A stretch of DNA of 39,767 nucleotides, from positions 1 to 39,767 of the forward strand of contig JAHDFX010000024.1 of the NCBI GenBank assembly GCA_020627965.1, in the 5' to 3' direction. Position numbers and translations under genes: made by a program. Below the pieces are notes generated by a model. It was not told the DNA's origin and did no database searches. It worked only from the letters and a program-made list of their open reading frames with translations. Source of the stretch: Saprospiraceae bacterium (GTDB taxonomy: Bacteria; Bacteroidota; Bacteroidia; Chitinophagales; Saprospiraceae). Each line of letters begins with the position of its first letter. Position 1 is the first letter of the stretch. Shown piece by piece: positions 15,688 to 24,610 of this stretch.

Positions 15688-18603
15688 TTATTCCTCCATA
15701 TACAGTTCCATCGGCGGGCAAGTACACACCAGATTTCGGTCACCGTATGAGTTGTTGACTCGACCAACAGATGCCCAGAATTTTGTTTTTCTGACAAATG
15801 CCAGCGGATAAGCAGCCTTTTCACGAGAATAAGTATGTTTCCATTCGTCGCTTGTCAACACTGCCAATGTATGTGGCGCATTATGTAATACATTATCATC
15901 CTTATCTGCTGCACCAGTCGCTACTTCGTCTATTTCTTGCCTAATTTGGAGCATGGCATCACAAAAACGATCCAACTCGTCCAGGCTTTCACTTTCTGTT
16001 GGTTCTATCATGATAGTCCCTGCAACGGGGAAAGATAAAGTTGGGGCATGGAAGCCATAATCCATTAAGCGTTTAGCAATATCTTCTGCCTCTATACCTA
16101 GTGGTTTGAATTTACGCAAGTCGATAATCAACTCATGTGCTACTCTACCATTCTCGCCTTTATATAATATATCAAAATCATTTTTCAACCTCGATGCAAT
16201 ATAGTTCGCATTAAGAATAGCATAACGTGTAGCATTTACAACTCCATCCACTCCCAACATCCGTATGTATGCATAAGAGATCAGAAGAATACTGGCACTT
16301 CCCCAGGGAGCAGCCGACACTGCCGGGATTCCCTTATCGCCTCCTGTCTGTACCAGCGGATGTTTAGGTAAGTAAGGAGCAAGACTCTTATTTACACAAA
16401 TAGGTCCCATCCCTGGTCCGCCACCGCCATGCGGAATTGCAAAGGTTTTATGCAGGTTCAGGTGACAAACATCAGCCCCAATTTCCGCTGGGCTAGTTAA
16501 TCCTACCTGAGCATTCATGTTTGCACCATCCATATATACTTTGCCGCCATGCTGATGAATTAATGCACATATTTCTTTGATCTGTACTTCAAACACGCCA
16601 TGCGTAGAAGGGTAAGTTACCATCAAAGCAGCCAGATTATCAGTATGCTCCTCAGTTTTTACTTTCAGGTCTGCTATATCAATATTTCCATTATCATCAC
16701 ATTTTACGACCACCACTTTCATTCCTGCCATTACTGCACTAGCAGGATTTGTACCATGTGCAGAAGAAGGAATTAAAGCAATATTTCTATGTGTATCGCC
16801 ATTCGCTTCATGGTATGCACGAATGGTCAGTAAACCAGCATATTCGCCCTGCGCACCAGAGTTAGGTTGCAATGAACAGGCATCGAAGCCTGTTGCAGCG
16901 CATAAATACTTCTCTAGTTCTTCAAATATTTGTTTATAACCTTGTGCCTGATCGATGGGTACAAAAGGATGCAATCCACCAAATTCCGGCCAACTTACTG
17001 GCATGAGTTCTGTAGCCGCATTGAGTTTCATCGTACAGGAACCCAGTGGAATCATGGAGTGAGTAAGCGATAAATCTTTATTCTCTAATGATTTGATATA
17101 ACGCATCATCTTAGTCTCCGAATGATGGCTATTAAAGACCGGATGTGTCAGATACTCGCTTTTACGCTGTAATGAGGCAGGTATTTTAGCGTCTAAAGTC
17201 GTTGCTAAAGTCTCATAAGTTTTTTGTTCTCCATTCAATGGGCTAATTGCCAGAGTTGAATTTTTACTTATTTTAAAAACATCGACAATATCTTTTATGT
17301 CTTCAACTAAGACTGTTTCATCTATTGAAATGCCAATGCAATTATTGTTGTAATATCTAAAATTAATGCCTTTTTGCACTGCGATTTTTTGAATATTCTG
17401 GCAAGCTTCAGATGATTCCAGTTCAATCTTCAATGTATCAAAATAGTATTTGTTTTGATTTTTGAAACCCACTTTTTCCAGCTCTGTTTCCAGCACACGT
17501 GCCATACCATGAATTCGGGTGGCAATAGCACGAATACCACCAGCGCCATGATATACTCCGTACATTCCAGCCATAATAGCCAGCAAAGCCTGGGCGGTAC
17601 AAATATTAGAAGTTGCCTTATCCCGACGAATGTGCTGTTCTCTGGTTTGCAGGGCCATTCTGAGGGCAGGATTATTCTGACTATCCAGCGAAACCCCAAT
17701 AATACGCCCTGGAATCTGACGCTTAAAATCTTCTTTTGTCGCAAAATAAGCCGCATGAGGGCCTCCATAACCCATAGGTACACCCAAACGTTGTGTATTA
17801 CCAACAACTGCATCGGCACCCCATTCCCCGGGTGGTGTCAGCAAAGCAAGACTGAATATATCGGCAGCAACGGTCAGATAACAACCAGCCGATTCAATTT
17901 TATCAGCAAAGGCAGCATAATCTTCCACTGCTCCTTCTTCATTAGGATATTGCAGTAATGCACCAAATAATAATTCATCTGGCTCATAAGTAGCCCAATT
18001 CCCAATAATTAATTCAATACCCAGTGGTTTGGCACGGGTTTTAAGAACATCAATAGTCTGAGGAAGTGTTTTCTCTGATACAAAGAAACGATTGAATATT
18101 TCTCCTTTGTTACGTTTATTCTTTTGTGCAAAGAACATAGCCATCGCCTCCGCTGCTGCCGTTCCTTCATCTAGTAATGAAGCATTAGCAATAGGCAAAC
18201 CAGTCAGGTCGCTTACCATAGTCTGGAAATTTAGCAGCGCTTCCAGCCTACCTTGTGCAATCTCAGCCTGATAAGGGGTATACTGTGTATACCAACCTGG
18301 ATTTTCAAAGATATTTCTGAGAATAACGGAAGGCGTAACCGTTCCGTAATATCCTAAACCAATATAGGAACGAAATACTTTATTTTTAGCCGCTACACCT
18401 TTCAACATTCGCAAGTATTCGTACTCCGTCAATGCATCGGGTATATTCAATTGGCTATTGATGCGTATTCCGGCAGAAATCGTTTCATCAACAAGTTGTT
18501 CCAAGTCATGAACATCTATCTTTTCCAACATGGTAGACAGTTCGTCTCCGTCAGGACCTATATGGCGACGAACAAATTGATCGTAGGACTTAATATTTAG
18601 CAT
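15688..18603 (-). CDS. gcvP: Glycine dehydrogenase (aminomethyl-transferring), P-protein
   Basis: 971 residues, the full fused form. The P-protein of the glycine cleavage system decarboxylates glycine on PLP and passes the aminomethyl group to lipoyl-GcvH. The N-terminal half starts [17 protein letters not shown] and contains [16 protein letters not shown] and [20 protein letters not shown]. The C-terminal half holds the catalytic site HLNLHKTF with PLP-binding Lys719, followed by [13 protein letters not shown]. The C-terminus [20 protein letters not shown] is typical. No gcvT or gcvH is adjacent, so the system is scattered. I see no glycine riboswitch upstream. Confidence 0.98.
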   Translation of the reverse strand: MLNIKSYDQFVRRHIGPDGDELSTMLEKIDVHDLEQLVDETISAGIRINSQLNIPDALTEYEYLRMLKGVAAKNKVFRSYIGLGYYGTVTPSVILRNIFENPGWYTQYTPYQAEIAQGRLEALLNFQTMVSDLTGLPIANASLLDEGTAAAEAMAMFFAQKNKRNKGEIFNRFFVSEKTLPQTIDVLKTRAKPLGIELIIGNWATYEPDELLFGALLQYPNEEGAVEDYAAFADKIESAGCYLTVAADIFSLALLTPPGEWGADAVVGNTQRLGVPMGYGGPHAAYFATKEDFKRQIPGRIIGVSLDSQNNPALRMALQTREQHIRRDKATSNICTAQALLAIMAGMYGVYHGAGGIRAIATRIHGMARVLETELEKVGFKNQNKYYFDTLKIELESSEACQNIQKIAVQKGINFRYYNNNCIGISIDETVLVEDIKDIVDVFKISKNSTLAISPLNGEQKTYETLATTLDAKIPASLQRKSEYLTHPVFNSHHSETKMMRYIKSLENKDLSLTHSMIPLGSCTMKLNAATELMPVSWPEFGGLHPFVPIDQAQGYKQIFEELEKYLCAATGFDACSLQPNSGAQGEYAGLLTIRAYHEANGDTHRNIALIPSSAHGTNPASAVMAGMKVVVVKCDDNGNIDIADLKVKTEEHTDNLAALMVTYPSTHGVFEVQIKEICALIHQHGGKVYMDGANMNAQVGLTSPAEIGADVCHLNLHKTFAIPHGGGGPGMGPICVNKSLAPYLPKHPLVQTGGDKGIPAVSAAPWGSASILLISYAYIRMLGVDGVVNATRYAILNANYIASRLKNDFDILYKGENGRVAHELIIDLRKFKPLGIEAEDIAKRLMDYGFHAPTLSFPVAGTIMIEPTESESLDELDRFCDAMLQIRQEIDEVATGAADKDDNVLHNAPHTLAVLTSDEWKHTYSREKAAYPLAFVRKTKFWASVGRVNNSYGDRNLVCTCPPMELYMEE

Positions 18604-18636
18604 TATTGTGCAAGATTAATATCAAAAAAATGTAAA

Positions 18637-18661
18637 CAAAGATACACTTTTCATAAAAGTG
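18637..18661 (-). promoter_or_regulatory. gcvP promoter -7 box with adjacent palindrome
   Basis: On the minus strand TATCTTTG (18644-18637) fits the -7 consensus, 34 bases before the gcvP start. Immediately upstream is a perfect palindrome, CACTTTT-CAT-AAAAGTG (18645-18661), lying between the -7 and -33 regions, where a bound protein would block the polymerase. Confidence 0.45.
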
Positions 18662-18751
18662 ATTTGATCTTATCAACATCGTTTTTGTGTAAAAGTTGTT
18701 TTTTGACATTTAGACGAAAAAAGTGTTTTAGGGTCTTTTAATTTAATATTC

Positions 18752-18783
18752 TTTGTGAACTTTATCACTTATTCGTTTCTTTG
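18752..18783 (+). promoter_or_regulatory. Putative thrS promoter
   Basis: TTTG (18752-18755), 20 bases, then TTTCTTTG (18776-18783), one mismatch from TAnnTTTG. Both boxes sit inside a near-exact direct repeat, TTCTTTGTGAACT (18749-18761) and TTCTTTGCGAACT (18777-18789), 28 bases apart. Confidence 0.4.
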
Positions 18784-18876
18784 CGAACTAAATCCGAAAA
18801 ATACATGTATTGATAAAAATATTTGAGTTCACTGGTTACAATTGCCTATTACTCAATTACTCAATCTACTAGTAAA

Positions 18877-20814
18877 ATGATTAACATTACTCTACCAGAC
18901 GGCAGTGTACGTCAGTATGAAAAAGGAAGCTCAGCAATGGATGTAGCTATGTCTATTAGCGAAGGGCTGGCAAGGAATGTATTATCCGCAAAAGTAAATG
19001 GTGAGGTTTGGGATGCCACCCGCCCAATACATGAAGATTCCACCTTACAATTACTGACCTGGAAAGATAAAGATGGTAAAAAAACCTTCTGGCACTCTTC
19101 GGCTCACTTATTAGCAGAAGCACTGGAAGCTGTGTATCCAGGTATCAAATTTGGTACGGGTCCTGCAACTGATAATGGTTTTTATTATGATGTAGATAAT
19201 GGGGGAAAACCAATTTCTTCTGATGATTTTAATAAAATCGAGCAAAAAATGCTAGAACTGGCTCGTCAGAAGAACGAGTTTATTCGTCAGGATATATCTA
19301 AGGCTGATGCTTTGAAATTCTTTGGTGAAAAAGGTGATGAATATAAGATAGAGTTGATAGAAAAGCGTGGAGAAGATGAGGCATTAACCTTATATACTCA
19401 AGGTAATTTTGTTGATTTATGCCGTGGCCCACATATTCCTAATACAGGAAAAATCAAAGCCATAAAATTGATGAATGTCGCTGGTGCTTTCTGGCAAGGT
19501 GATGATTCACGCCAACAACTAACTCGCGTTTATGGTATTTCTTTTCCTAAAAATAAGGAATTGACCGAATACCTCCACATGCTGGAAGAAGCCAAGAAAC
19601 GCGACCATCGTAAGCTAGGTGCAGAATTGGAATTGTTTATGTTTTCTGAAAAAGTAGGTGCTGGTCTGCCAATTTGGCTGCCTAAAGGAACTGCTTTGCG
19701 TACCCGCCTGGAAAATTTCTTGAAAGCAGAACAGCTACGTCGTGGTTATAAAGCTGTTATTACACCACATATTGCTAAGAAAGACCTTTATGTAACTTCC
19801 GGGCACTTTGCCAAATACGGAGAAGACAGTTTCCAGCCTATCAGTACACCAAGAAAAGGTGAATTTTTTATGTTGAAACCGATGAACTGCCCACATCATT
19901 GTGAAATATATGCGCATCGTCCGCACTCTTATAGAGAGTTACCTTTGCGTATTGCAGAATTTGGTACAGTATATCGTTATGAGCAAACAGGTGAGCTTCA
20001 TGGCTTGTCTCGTGTTCGTGGTTTTACGCAGGATGATGCTCATATTTTTTGTACGCCTGAACAGGTGAAAGGTGAGTTTTTGGATGTCTTGGAATTAACA
20101 ACTCATGTTCTGAAAAAAATGGGTTTTGAAGAATTTACTGCCCAAATTTCTCTAAGAGACCCGAATACACCAGAAAAATATATTGGCTCTAAAGAAAATT
20201 GGGACAATGCCGAAAGAGCAATTATAGAAGCCACTCAAGAAGTTGGACTTGAGACAACTACTGAGCTTGGCGAGGCAGCATTTTATGGACCCAAGTTGGA
20301 CTTTATGGTCAAGGATGCACTAGGTCGCAGATGGCAATTGGGTACAATTCAAGTCGATTACAATTTGCCTGAACGTTTTGAATTAGAGTATGTCGGAGCT
20401 GATAATCAACCGCATCGTCCTGTTATGATTCATCGTGCGCCTTTTGGTTCTATGGAGCGTTTTATTAGCGTACTAATAGAGCATTGTGCAGGTAAATTCC
20501 CATTGTGGCTAGCGCCTGACCAATTTGCCATATTACCGATCAGTGAGCGATTTAATGAATATGCTAAAAATGTAGAAACTGCACTTGCGGCTCATGATAT
20601 TCGTGGCATCATAGATACTCGTAATGAAAAGATCGGTAGAAAGATCAGGGATGCAGAAGTCAAGAAAATTCCTTTAATGCTGATTATTGGAGAAAAAGAA
20701 GTAGAGCAAAACAAAATTGCTGTGCGTATACAAGGACAGGAAGATGGAGATAAAGGGGCCATGACCGTGGAAGAATTCGTCGCCTTTTTTAAGGAGATGG
20801 CGGGACTAAATTAA
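18877..20814 (+). CDS. thrS: Threonyl-tRNA synthetase
   Basis: 645 residues from the ATG at 18877. An upstream in-frame TTG (18823) would add 18 residues absent from the family, whereas [14 protein letters not shown] is the normal TGS-domain start. Domains: TGS (1-62), the editing domain with the HSSAHLL segment near 74-80, the class II catalytic core with zinc ligands C338 (MNCPHHCE), H389 (DDAHIF) and H519 (MIHRAPFGS), and the C-terminal anticodon-binding domain (about 540-645). It charges tRNA-Thr with threonine and clears misacylated Ser. It is followed by a strong terminator at 20845-20880. Confidence 0.98.
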   Translation: MINITLPDGSVRQYEKGSSAMDVAMSISEGLARNVLSAKVNGEVWDATRPIHEDSTLQLLTWKDKDGKKTFWHSSAHLLAEALEAVYPGIKFGTGPATDNGFYYDVDNGGKPISSDDFNKIEQKMLELARQKNEFIRQDISKADALKFFGEKGDEYKIELIEKRGEDEALTLYTQGNFVDLCRGPHIPNTGKIKAIKLMNVAGAFWQGDDSRQQLTRVYGISFPKNKELTEYLHMLEEAKKRDHRKLGAELELFMFSEKVGAGLPIWLPKGTALRTRLENFLKAEQLRRGYKAVITPHIAKKDLYVTSGHFAKYGEDSFQPISTPRKGEFFMLKPMNCPHHCEIYAHRPHSYRELPLRIAEFGTVYRYEQTGELHGLSRVRGFTQDDAHIFCTPEQVKGEFLDVLELTTHVLKKMGFEEFTAQISLRDPNTPEKYIGSKENWDNAERAIIEATQEVGLETTTELGEAAFYGPKLDFMVKDALGRRWQLGTIQVDYNLPERFELEYVGADNQPHRPVMIHRAPFGSMERFISVLIEHCAGKFPLWLAPDQFAILPISERFNEYAKNVETALAAHDIRGIIDTRNEKIGRKIRDAEVKKIPLMLIIGEKEVEQNKIAVRIQGQEDGDKGAMTVEEFVAFFKEMAGLN

Positions 20815-20844
20815 ACCCTTTCATGGTCATATCGAGATTAAACT

Positions 20845-20880
20845 AAGGTGTTGGCAGTCCAGCTGTCAGCACCTTTTTTT
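20845..20880. terminator. Intrinsic terminator after thrS
   Basis: AAGGTGTTGGCAG (20845-20857) pairs with CTGTCAGCACCTT (20863-20875) through a 5-base loop, with two G-U pairs, then T7. It abuts the blh stop codon (20879-20881), so it may serve both convergent genes. Confidence 0.8.
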
Positions 20881-21802
20881 ATGGGGCACTTCTACGATAA
20901 AATTTTTCGTAAAAGCCATTCATCACTACACTATGCGGCAAGGTCAGTACAGAGATAAAAATGAGCACGAGTAAAGCTCCAGGCACCCTGATATATCCCA
21001 AATAAGCCAAATAAAGTATACACCCACTACCTATAAAACTAAGCAAAGTAAACGGGAGTAATAACTTTACAAAATGAGTAAGTGAAAAATCGACACGTTT
21101 TGAATGAAGATATTCAAACTCCTCTGCCAGTACACTAAAAGAGTGTAAAACAACAAAATACAGTGTGAATCCGATCATAAATGGGAGTACATAAAAACAG
21201 AAATGAATCAGCGCTAATATATACACCTCTCTTAATAACCTTTCAGGCTGAATGTATTTATAGTAAGTGAGTATAAACAGCAATGCTATTATACATAAGG
21301 TACAAATTGGCAAAAATAACTGGTGGAATCCTGTGTCAAAAACTATATTAAAAATGGCTAAACCATCAGCAGTTTGTGAAAAAAGGATCAATTCCTCAGT
21401 ATTGTAAAATATCAAACCGGACAAAATAGAGCAGCCCCATATCAAATTGATCAAAGGATGGAAATACCTGGGGATAGTCTTAATATCAGAAAACTGGGAC
21501 TCCCCAAAATGATAGGCGGATAATAGCAGAAATGCGATAAAACTCATTATAGGAAACCAGATCCAGGCTAGAATATATATTCCCATTAAACCAAAATAAA
21601 AGGAATAAAAAAACACTGGTCCAGCCTCTTTTTTTCCTTCTAAATAAATAATATGATCGATGGCTCCGTGAGGAATTCCTATCAACATAATTCCCGCCAC
21701 ACACCAGATTATCTGGGTCTCCATACTAATATTACCTACCCATGCAAAAATAGACAGGACAATATATATACTGATAAAAAAAAGGAGACCGATCTTGTTC
21801 AT
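20879..21802 (-). CDS. blh: Brp/Blh-family beta-carotene 15,15'-dioxygenase
   Basis: 307-residue polytopic membrane enzyme that splits beta-carotene symmetrically to two retinal molecules. The family's conserved histidines are all visible: H45 and H50 in GIPHGAIDH, H98 in AYHFGES, H220 in VVLHSFSVLAEE and H290 in LPHSVVMNGFYEKFY near the C-terminus; they are thought to hold the active-site iron. About eight hydrophobic segments are present. It lies 102 bases downstream of the rhodopsin gene on the same strand and supplies its chromophore. A hairpin in the gap (21842-21872) would lower its expression relative to opsin. No carotenoid-synthesis gene (crtE, B, I, Y) is in the window. Confidence 0.93.
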   Translation of the reverse strand: MNKIGLLFFISIYIVLSIFAWVGNISMETQIIWCVAGIMLIGIPHGAIDHIIYLEGKKEAGPVFFYSFYFGLMGIYILAWIWFPIMSFIAFLLLSAYHFGESQFSDIKTIPRYFHPLINLIWGCSILSGLIFYNTEELILFSQTADGLAIFNIVFDTGFHQLFLPICTLCIIALLFILTYYKYIQPERLLREVYILALIHFCFYVLPFMIGFTLYFVVLHSFSVLAEEFEYLHSKRVDFSLTHFVKLLLPFTLLSFIGSGCILYLAYLGYIRVPGALLVLIFISVLTLPHSVVMNGFYEKFYRRSAP

Positions 21803-21841
21803 AGGTAATTTTTATCCCGTGGTTCAGGGTCATGTAAAATG

Positions 21842-21872
21842 GAGAGATGCCATACTTATTACGGCATCTCTC
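21842..21872 (-). terminator. Hairpin between rhodopsin and blh, possible attenuator
   Basis: GAGAGATGCC (21842-21851) is complementary to GGCATCTCTC (21863-21872), a 10-bp perfect stem with an 11-base loop, placed 33-63 bases after the opsin stop. Downstream on the minus strand is only a weak ATTTT tract, so partial termination or mRNA 3'-end protection is likelier than full termination. Confidence 0.6.
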
Positions 21873-21904
21873 TGGACGTATAATATCTTTTATTCACGAG
21901 CTAC

Positions 21905-22648
21905 TTATGCATAGTCTTTACTTTCGGATACCGCTATACCATATACGACAAGACCGAAGCCAATCTTGTTAATAGCATCTGCGATATTGTAGAATAAATC
22001 TACATTGGAAGCATCCCAGCCAAGACCAACGTTCAGCCAACCACCTGGCATACACATGTAACCTATTGGGTAGATTGCCCAACCGACTAGTACAAACCAG
22101 GCAAGTGTCCTTACCCCTTTCTTGACGGCAGCACTGTCACTCTTCTCAGCAAGTTGTGCTACTTCACCGAACCATGCAGTGTAAAGGATATAGATGTAAC
22201 CTATTGTGGAAATGACACCCCACATAACAGAATGTGAAGTACTTCCTCCCTCTGGATTGAAAGCTTCTCCGATATAACCTGCAACAAGCATTAGGACAGA
22301 AGCAGCGATTAATTTCCACATTAAGCTCTTCTTCGCACCTGCCAATTTGGTCAATAGATAAAACTCAACGCACATTAATGGAACAGTTAATGTCCAGTCG
22401 ATATAACGCAGAGCGGTTGGGTTCTCACCCGTTGCACCATAATAATCACGCATGTAGTAATAATGTACCGCAGCAATTGCTGTAATCAAACCAGAGACCA
22501 GTAAAGATAATTTCCACTTTTTGTCTACCTGGCTTCTTTCCATAAAAAAGAACACAGAAGCAGCAGCCATAGCCATATAGCCTGTAAAAAATGTAAACGC
22601 TACCGGGTCGTCCTTAGGAATTTTCATAACATCTAGTAATTCAATCAT
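21905..22648 (-). CDS. Light-driven proton-pumping rhodopsin (proteorhodopsin/xanthorhodopsin type)
   Basis: 247 residues from the ATG at 22648; an upstream in-frame ATG (22744) would add 32 polar residues and run through an inverted repeat, so I reject it. Seven helices. Helix C reads RYIDWTLTVPLMCVEFYLL, with proton acceptor D84, T88 and donor E95 (the DTE motif of proton pumps), and M92 at the spectral-tuning site, predicting green absorption. H62 in helix B is the usual partner of the acceptor. K228 in NIADAINKIGFG binds retinal. Helix E has VMWGVISTIGYIYILY: G144 aligns with bacteriorhodopsin W138, the position that is Gly in carotenoid-binding xanthorhodopsins. Expected activity is outward proton pumping in light, supplied with retinal by the downstream blh. 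Confidence 0.95.
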   Translation of the reverse strand: MIELLDVMKIPKDDPVAFTFFTGYMAMAAASVFFFMERSQVDKKWKLSLLVSGLITAIAAVHYYYMRDYYGATGENPTALRYIDWTLTVPLMCVEFYLLTKLAGAKKSLMWKLIAASVLMLVAGYIGEAFNPEGGSTSHSVMWGVISTIGYIYILYTAWFGEVAQLAEKSDSAAVKKGVRTLAWFVLVGWAIYPIGYMCMPGGWLNVGLGWDASNVDLFYNIADAINKIGFGLVVYGIAVSESKDYA

Positions 22649-22707
22649 AGTAAGTTGATATTTGGTTAATAAATTGTTAAAATTGGAGGGTAAACAGGCT
22701 GTTAAAG

Positions 22708-22748
22708 TATTTTGTTCAACATACTTCGCCTTAAGGTTGAACAAAATA
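22708..22748. promoter_or_regulatory. 13-bp inverted repeat upstream of the rhodopsin gene
   Basis: TATTTTGTTCAAC (22708-22720) and its exact complement GTTGAACAAAATA (22736-22748) flank a 15-base centre, 60-100 bases before the opsin ATG. It could be a regulator site or a stabilising hairpin in the 5' leader. No T-tract follows on the minus strand, so it is not a classic terminator. Confidence 0.6.
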
Positions 22749-22831
22749 GGCTTTTTAGTAAAAATTTAACTTATATGTTATATTCCTCTCACTTAGTCCA
22801 ATTTCCTAAAAGTCAATTAATTATAAAATTC

Positions 22832-22850
22832 AATGTATCTACAATACATT
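22832..22850. promoter_or_regulatory. 19-bp palindrome in the opsin-coaE intergenic region
   Basis: AATGTAT-CTACA-ATACATT is a perfect 7-5-7 dyad about 185 bases upstream of the opsin start and 130 upstream of coaE. The width suits a dimeric regulator such as a MerR-type protein; no such regulator gene is in the window. Confidence 0.4.
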
Positions 22851-22905
22851 TAAATAAAAAAAATTAAATAAAAACAAACAATAATTTTAAATTATTGCAA
22901 CTTAA

Positions 22906-22920
22906 CGGAATATTATTCCG
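22906..22920. promoter_or_regulatory. CGGAAT-ATT-ATTCCG palindrome upstream of coaE
   Basis: Perfect 6-3-6 dyad just upstream of the putative coaE -33 box, in otherwise very AT-rich DNA. Part of a wider imperfect symmetry bounded by TTAACG and CGTTAA (22903-22942). Function unknown. Confidence 0.35.
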
Positions 22921-22942
22921 CACAATAGTGGAATTTCGTTAA

Positions 22943-22971
22943 TTGTTATTATTAATAAAAAAGTAGCTTTA
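22943..22971 (+). promoter_or_regulatory. Putative coaE promoter
   Basis: TTG (22943-22945), an 18-base spacer, then TAGCTTTA (22964-22971), one base from TAnnTTTG. The coaE ATG at 22979 lies only seven bases on, implying a very short leader or a leaderless message. Confidence 0.4.
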
Positions 22972-22978
22972 TTTGTGT

Positions 22979-23596
22979 ATGAAAATGACTTTAAAAGTAG
23001 GTATCACAGGAGGTATTGGAAGTGGCAAATCAACAGTCTGTAGAATATTTGAAGTTTTAGGTATTCCGGTCTATTATGCCGATGAACGTGCTAAGTGGCT
23101 GATGCACAATGATCCGAAGCTCATTGAAGGTATTAAATCAGCTTTTGGAGAAGCAACTTATCACCCCGACAACACTTTGAATCGCCCATATCTGGCTGAC
23201 CTTGTTTTTAACGACAAAGAAAAACTCAAAATTCTTAACTCCCTTGTTCATCCTGCCGTTTTTCAGGATGGACTAGATTGGAATGAAGTCCATGGCGATA
23301 CAGCGTATACACTCAAAGAAGCAGCTATTTTATTTGAAAGCGGTTCCTATTTGACCGTTGATAAAATCATTACTGTCTTTGCTCCGAAAGAGCTAAGAAT
23401 AGAGAGAGTCTTGCAAAGAGATAATACAGATAAGGCAGCCATAGAAGCCCGAATGAGTAAGCAAATGCCGGAAGAAGAAAAGATAGAACGTTCGGATTTT
23501 GTGATCTATAATGATGGAGAACAGTCTTTGATCGAGCAGGTATTAGAGGTACACAAAACTTTATTGAGTCAGTCAGAAAATTTTACCTCATCATAA
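22979..23596 (+). CDS. coaE: Dephospho-CoA kinase
   Basis: About 205 residues. Catalyses the last step of coenzyme A synthesis, phosphorylating the 3'-OH of dephospho-CoA with ATP. The P-loop GITGGIGSGKST opens the protein, followed by FEVLGIPVYYADERAKWLM (the substrate Asp region), LNSLVHPAVF and the lid-region segment VLQRDNTDKAAIEARMSKQM. Start choice is between ATG 22979 and ATG 22985; the TTG at 22973 overlaps the promoter. The last 28 bases overlap a small antisense gene (23569-23715). Confidence 0.96.
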   Translation: MKMTLKVGITGGIGSGKSTVCRIFEVLGIPVYYADERAKWLMHNDPKLIEGIKSAFGEATYHPDNTLNRPYLADLVFNDKEKLKILNSLVHPAVFQDGLDWNEVHGDTAYTLKEAAILFESGSYLTVDKIITVFAPKELRIERVLQRDNTDKAAIEARMSKQMPEEEKIERSDFVIYNDGEQSLIEQVLEVHKTLLSQSENFTSS

Positions 23597-23715
23597 AAGT
23601 CAGACATAGGAATTTTCAAACCAATTGACTCCAACTCTACAAAAGCTTCCATTTCGTTATAAGGAGACATCAGCCATTTGCCTTTACTCTGACGTTTATA
23701 GACTTCAAATCTCAT
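23569..23715 (-). CDS. Predicted 48-residue protein antisense between coaE and TraB gene
   Basis: The minus strand from ATG 23715 to TGA 23569 encodes 48 residues, starting MRFEVYKRQSKGKWLMSPYN and ending with YDEVKFSD. Composition is that of a normal folded protein, with alternating beta-like and acidic helical stretches (EMEAFVELESIGLKIPMSDF). It fills the whole gap between coaE and the TraB gene, which otherwise has no content, overlaps the coaE 3' end by 28 bases, and its ATG overlaps the TraB gene's ATG in the shared CATG. I do not recognise the family. The leader is T-rich without a Shine-Dalgarno site, as for most genes here. Confidence 0.5.
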   Translation of the reverse strand: MRFEVYKRQSKGKWLMSPYNEMEAFVELESIGLKIPMSDFYDEVKFSD

Positions 23716-24505
23716 GAAAAAAAAGAAACAAACATTTCTCTGGCGGCTGAAACATCCTGATAATAAGGAAGTTTCTTACCTACTAGGCACCGTTCATACC
23801 AAGGATAAATTAGCCTTTGCGACTTTACCTTCTATTGAAGAAAAAATCCTGTCTTGCAATGCTTTTGCAGCCGAATTTGATTTTGCAGAAGCCAATCAGC
23901 AGATATTGATGCAACACCTAAAACTTCCTGATGGCGTAAAACTCTCTGACTGTTTGAAACCAAAGGTATACTTAAAATTAGAGAAATTATTGGGTTCCTC
24001 CATTATCATGCATGAGCATCATAAACCATTTTTCATCTATAATCTGTTAACTGAATCTCTATTTCGAGAAGATATGCCTGTTGCATTGGACAAGTATTTA
24101 TACGATTTTGCACAAAAAGCCGGAAAACAAATGGGCGGTGTAGAAACCTTCGAAGAACAAATGCTCATCCTTAGTAAAATTTCATTAGAAGACCAGATTA
24201 AACTATTGACACAAGTCGTCAAAAATTTCAAAGCTTATAAACAACAAATTATCAAAATAACTGACCTGTACCAAGCAGGGAATATTCAAAAACTCAATAA
24301 AGCAGTACTTCGCAGCACTCAGGGCTTAAGAAAATTAATGCTCTATGACCGCAATGAACTCATGGCGAAACGTATGAAAACAATGCTTGCAGAACAAAGT
24401 ACTTTTGTAGCTGTCGGTGCTGGTCATCTGGGTGGACAAAAAGGAGTATTACGCTTATTGAAATTGGAAGGTGTAAAAATCAAACCTGAGAAGTGGAAAT
24501 ATTAG
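23714..24505 (+). CDS. TraB/GumN family protein
   Basis: 263 residues. The TraB/GumN core starts at once: FLWRLKHPDNKEVSYLLGTVHTKD has the LGTVH motif, AFAAEFDFAEANQ carries the conserved acidic position, and the C-terminal AVGAGHLGGQKGVLRLLKLEG has the GxGHLxG signature. Members are distantly related to Tiki-type metalloproteases, and the paired His/Glu suggests a metal-dependent hydrolase, but bacterial substrates are unknown. There is no signal peptide (start MKKKKQT), so it is probably cytoplasmic, unlike many GumN proteins that are exported. The ATG overlaps that of the divergent small gene on the minus strand. Confidence 0.85.
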   Translation: MKKKKQTFLWRLKHPDNKEVSYLLGTVHTKDKLAFATLPSIEEKILSCNAFAAEFDFAEANQQILMQHLKLPDGVKLSDCLKPKVYLKLEKLLGSSIIMHEHHKPFFIYNLLTESLFREDMPVALDKYLYDFAQKAGKQMGGVETFEEQMLILSKISLEDQIKLLTQVVKNFKAYKQQIIKITDLYQAGNIQKLNKAVLRSTQGLRKLMLYDRNELMAKRMKTMLAEQSTFVAVGAGHLGGQKGVLRLLKLEGVKIKPEKWKY

Positions 24506-24508
24506 CTA

Positions 24509-24520
24509 AGAACGTGTTTA
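24509..24520. repeat. AGAACGTGTTTA repeat, copy 1
   Basis: The 12-mer AGAACGTGTTTA follows the TraB stop codon and recurs exactly at 29851-29862, next to the sigma-like gene's stop. Both copies lie at gene ends; a terminal sequence of a small mobile element is possible but no element body is visible. Confidence 0.35.
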
Positions 24521-24610
24521 TAAAATCTAAAGATAATTTCATACATTTACGAGAGAGCTAACAGGCTCTGAATCACTAACTACCAGTTCATTTAATATAA
24601 AAAACATAAC

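Noticed and set aside
17455-17958. 167-codon plus-strand frame inside gcvP
   Set aside because: Antisense shadow of a well-conserved gene; no independent start signal or recognisable domain.
18604-18700. Glycine riboswitch upstream of gcvP
   Set aside because: The leader is only about 30 bases and lacks the conserved paired-aptamer bases; a palindrome at the promoter fits better.
18823-18876. TTG start for thrS
   Set aside because: Adds 18 residues absent from the family; [10 protein letters not shown] at 18877 is the normal TGS-domain start.
22649-22744. Opsin start at 22744, giving a 32-residue N-terminal extension
   Set aside because: The extension is polar, unlike a signal peptide, and its DNA holds a 13-bp inverted repeat; the ATG at 22648 gives the usual opsin N-terminus.
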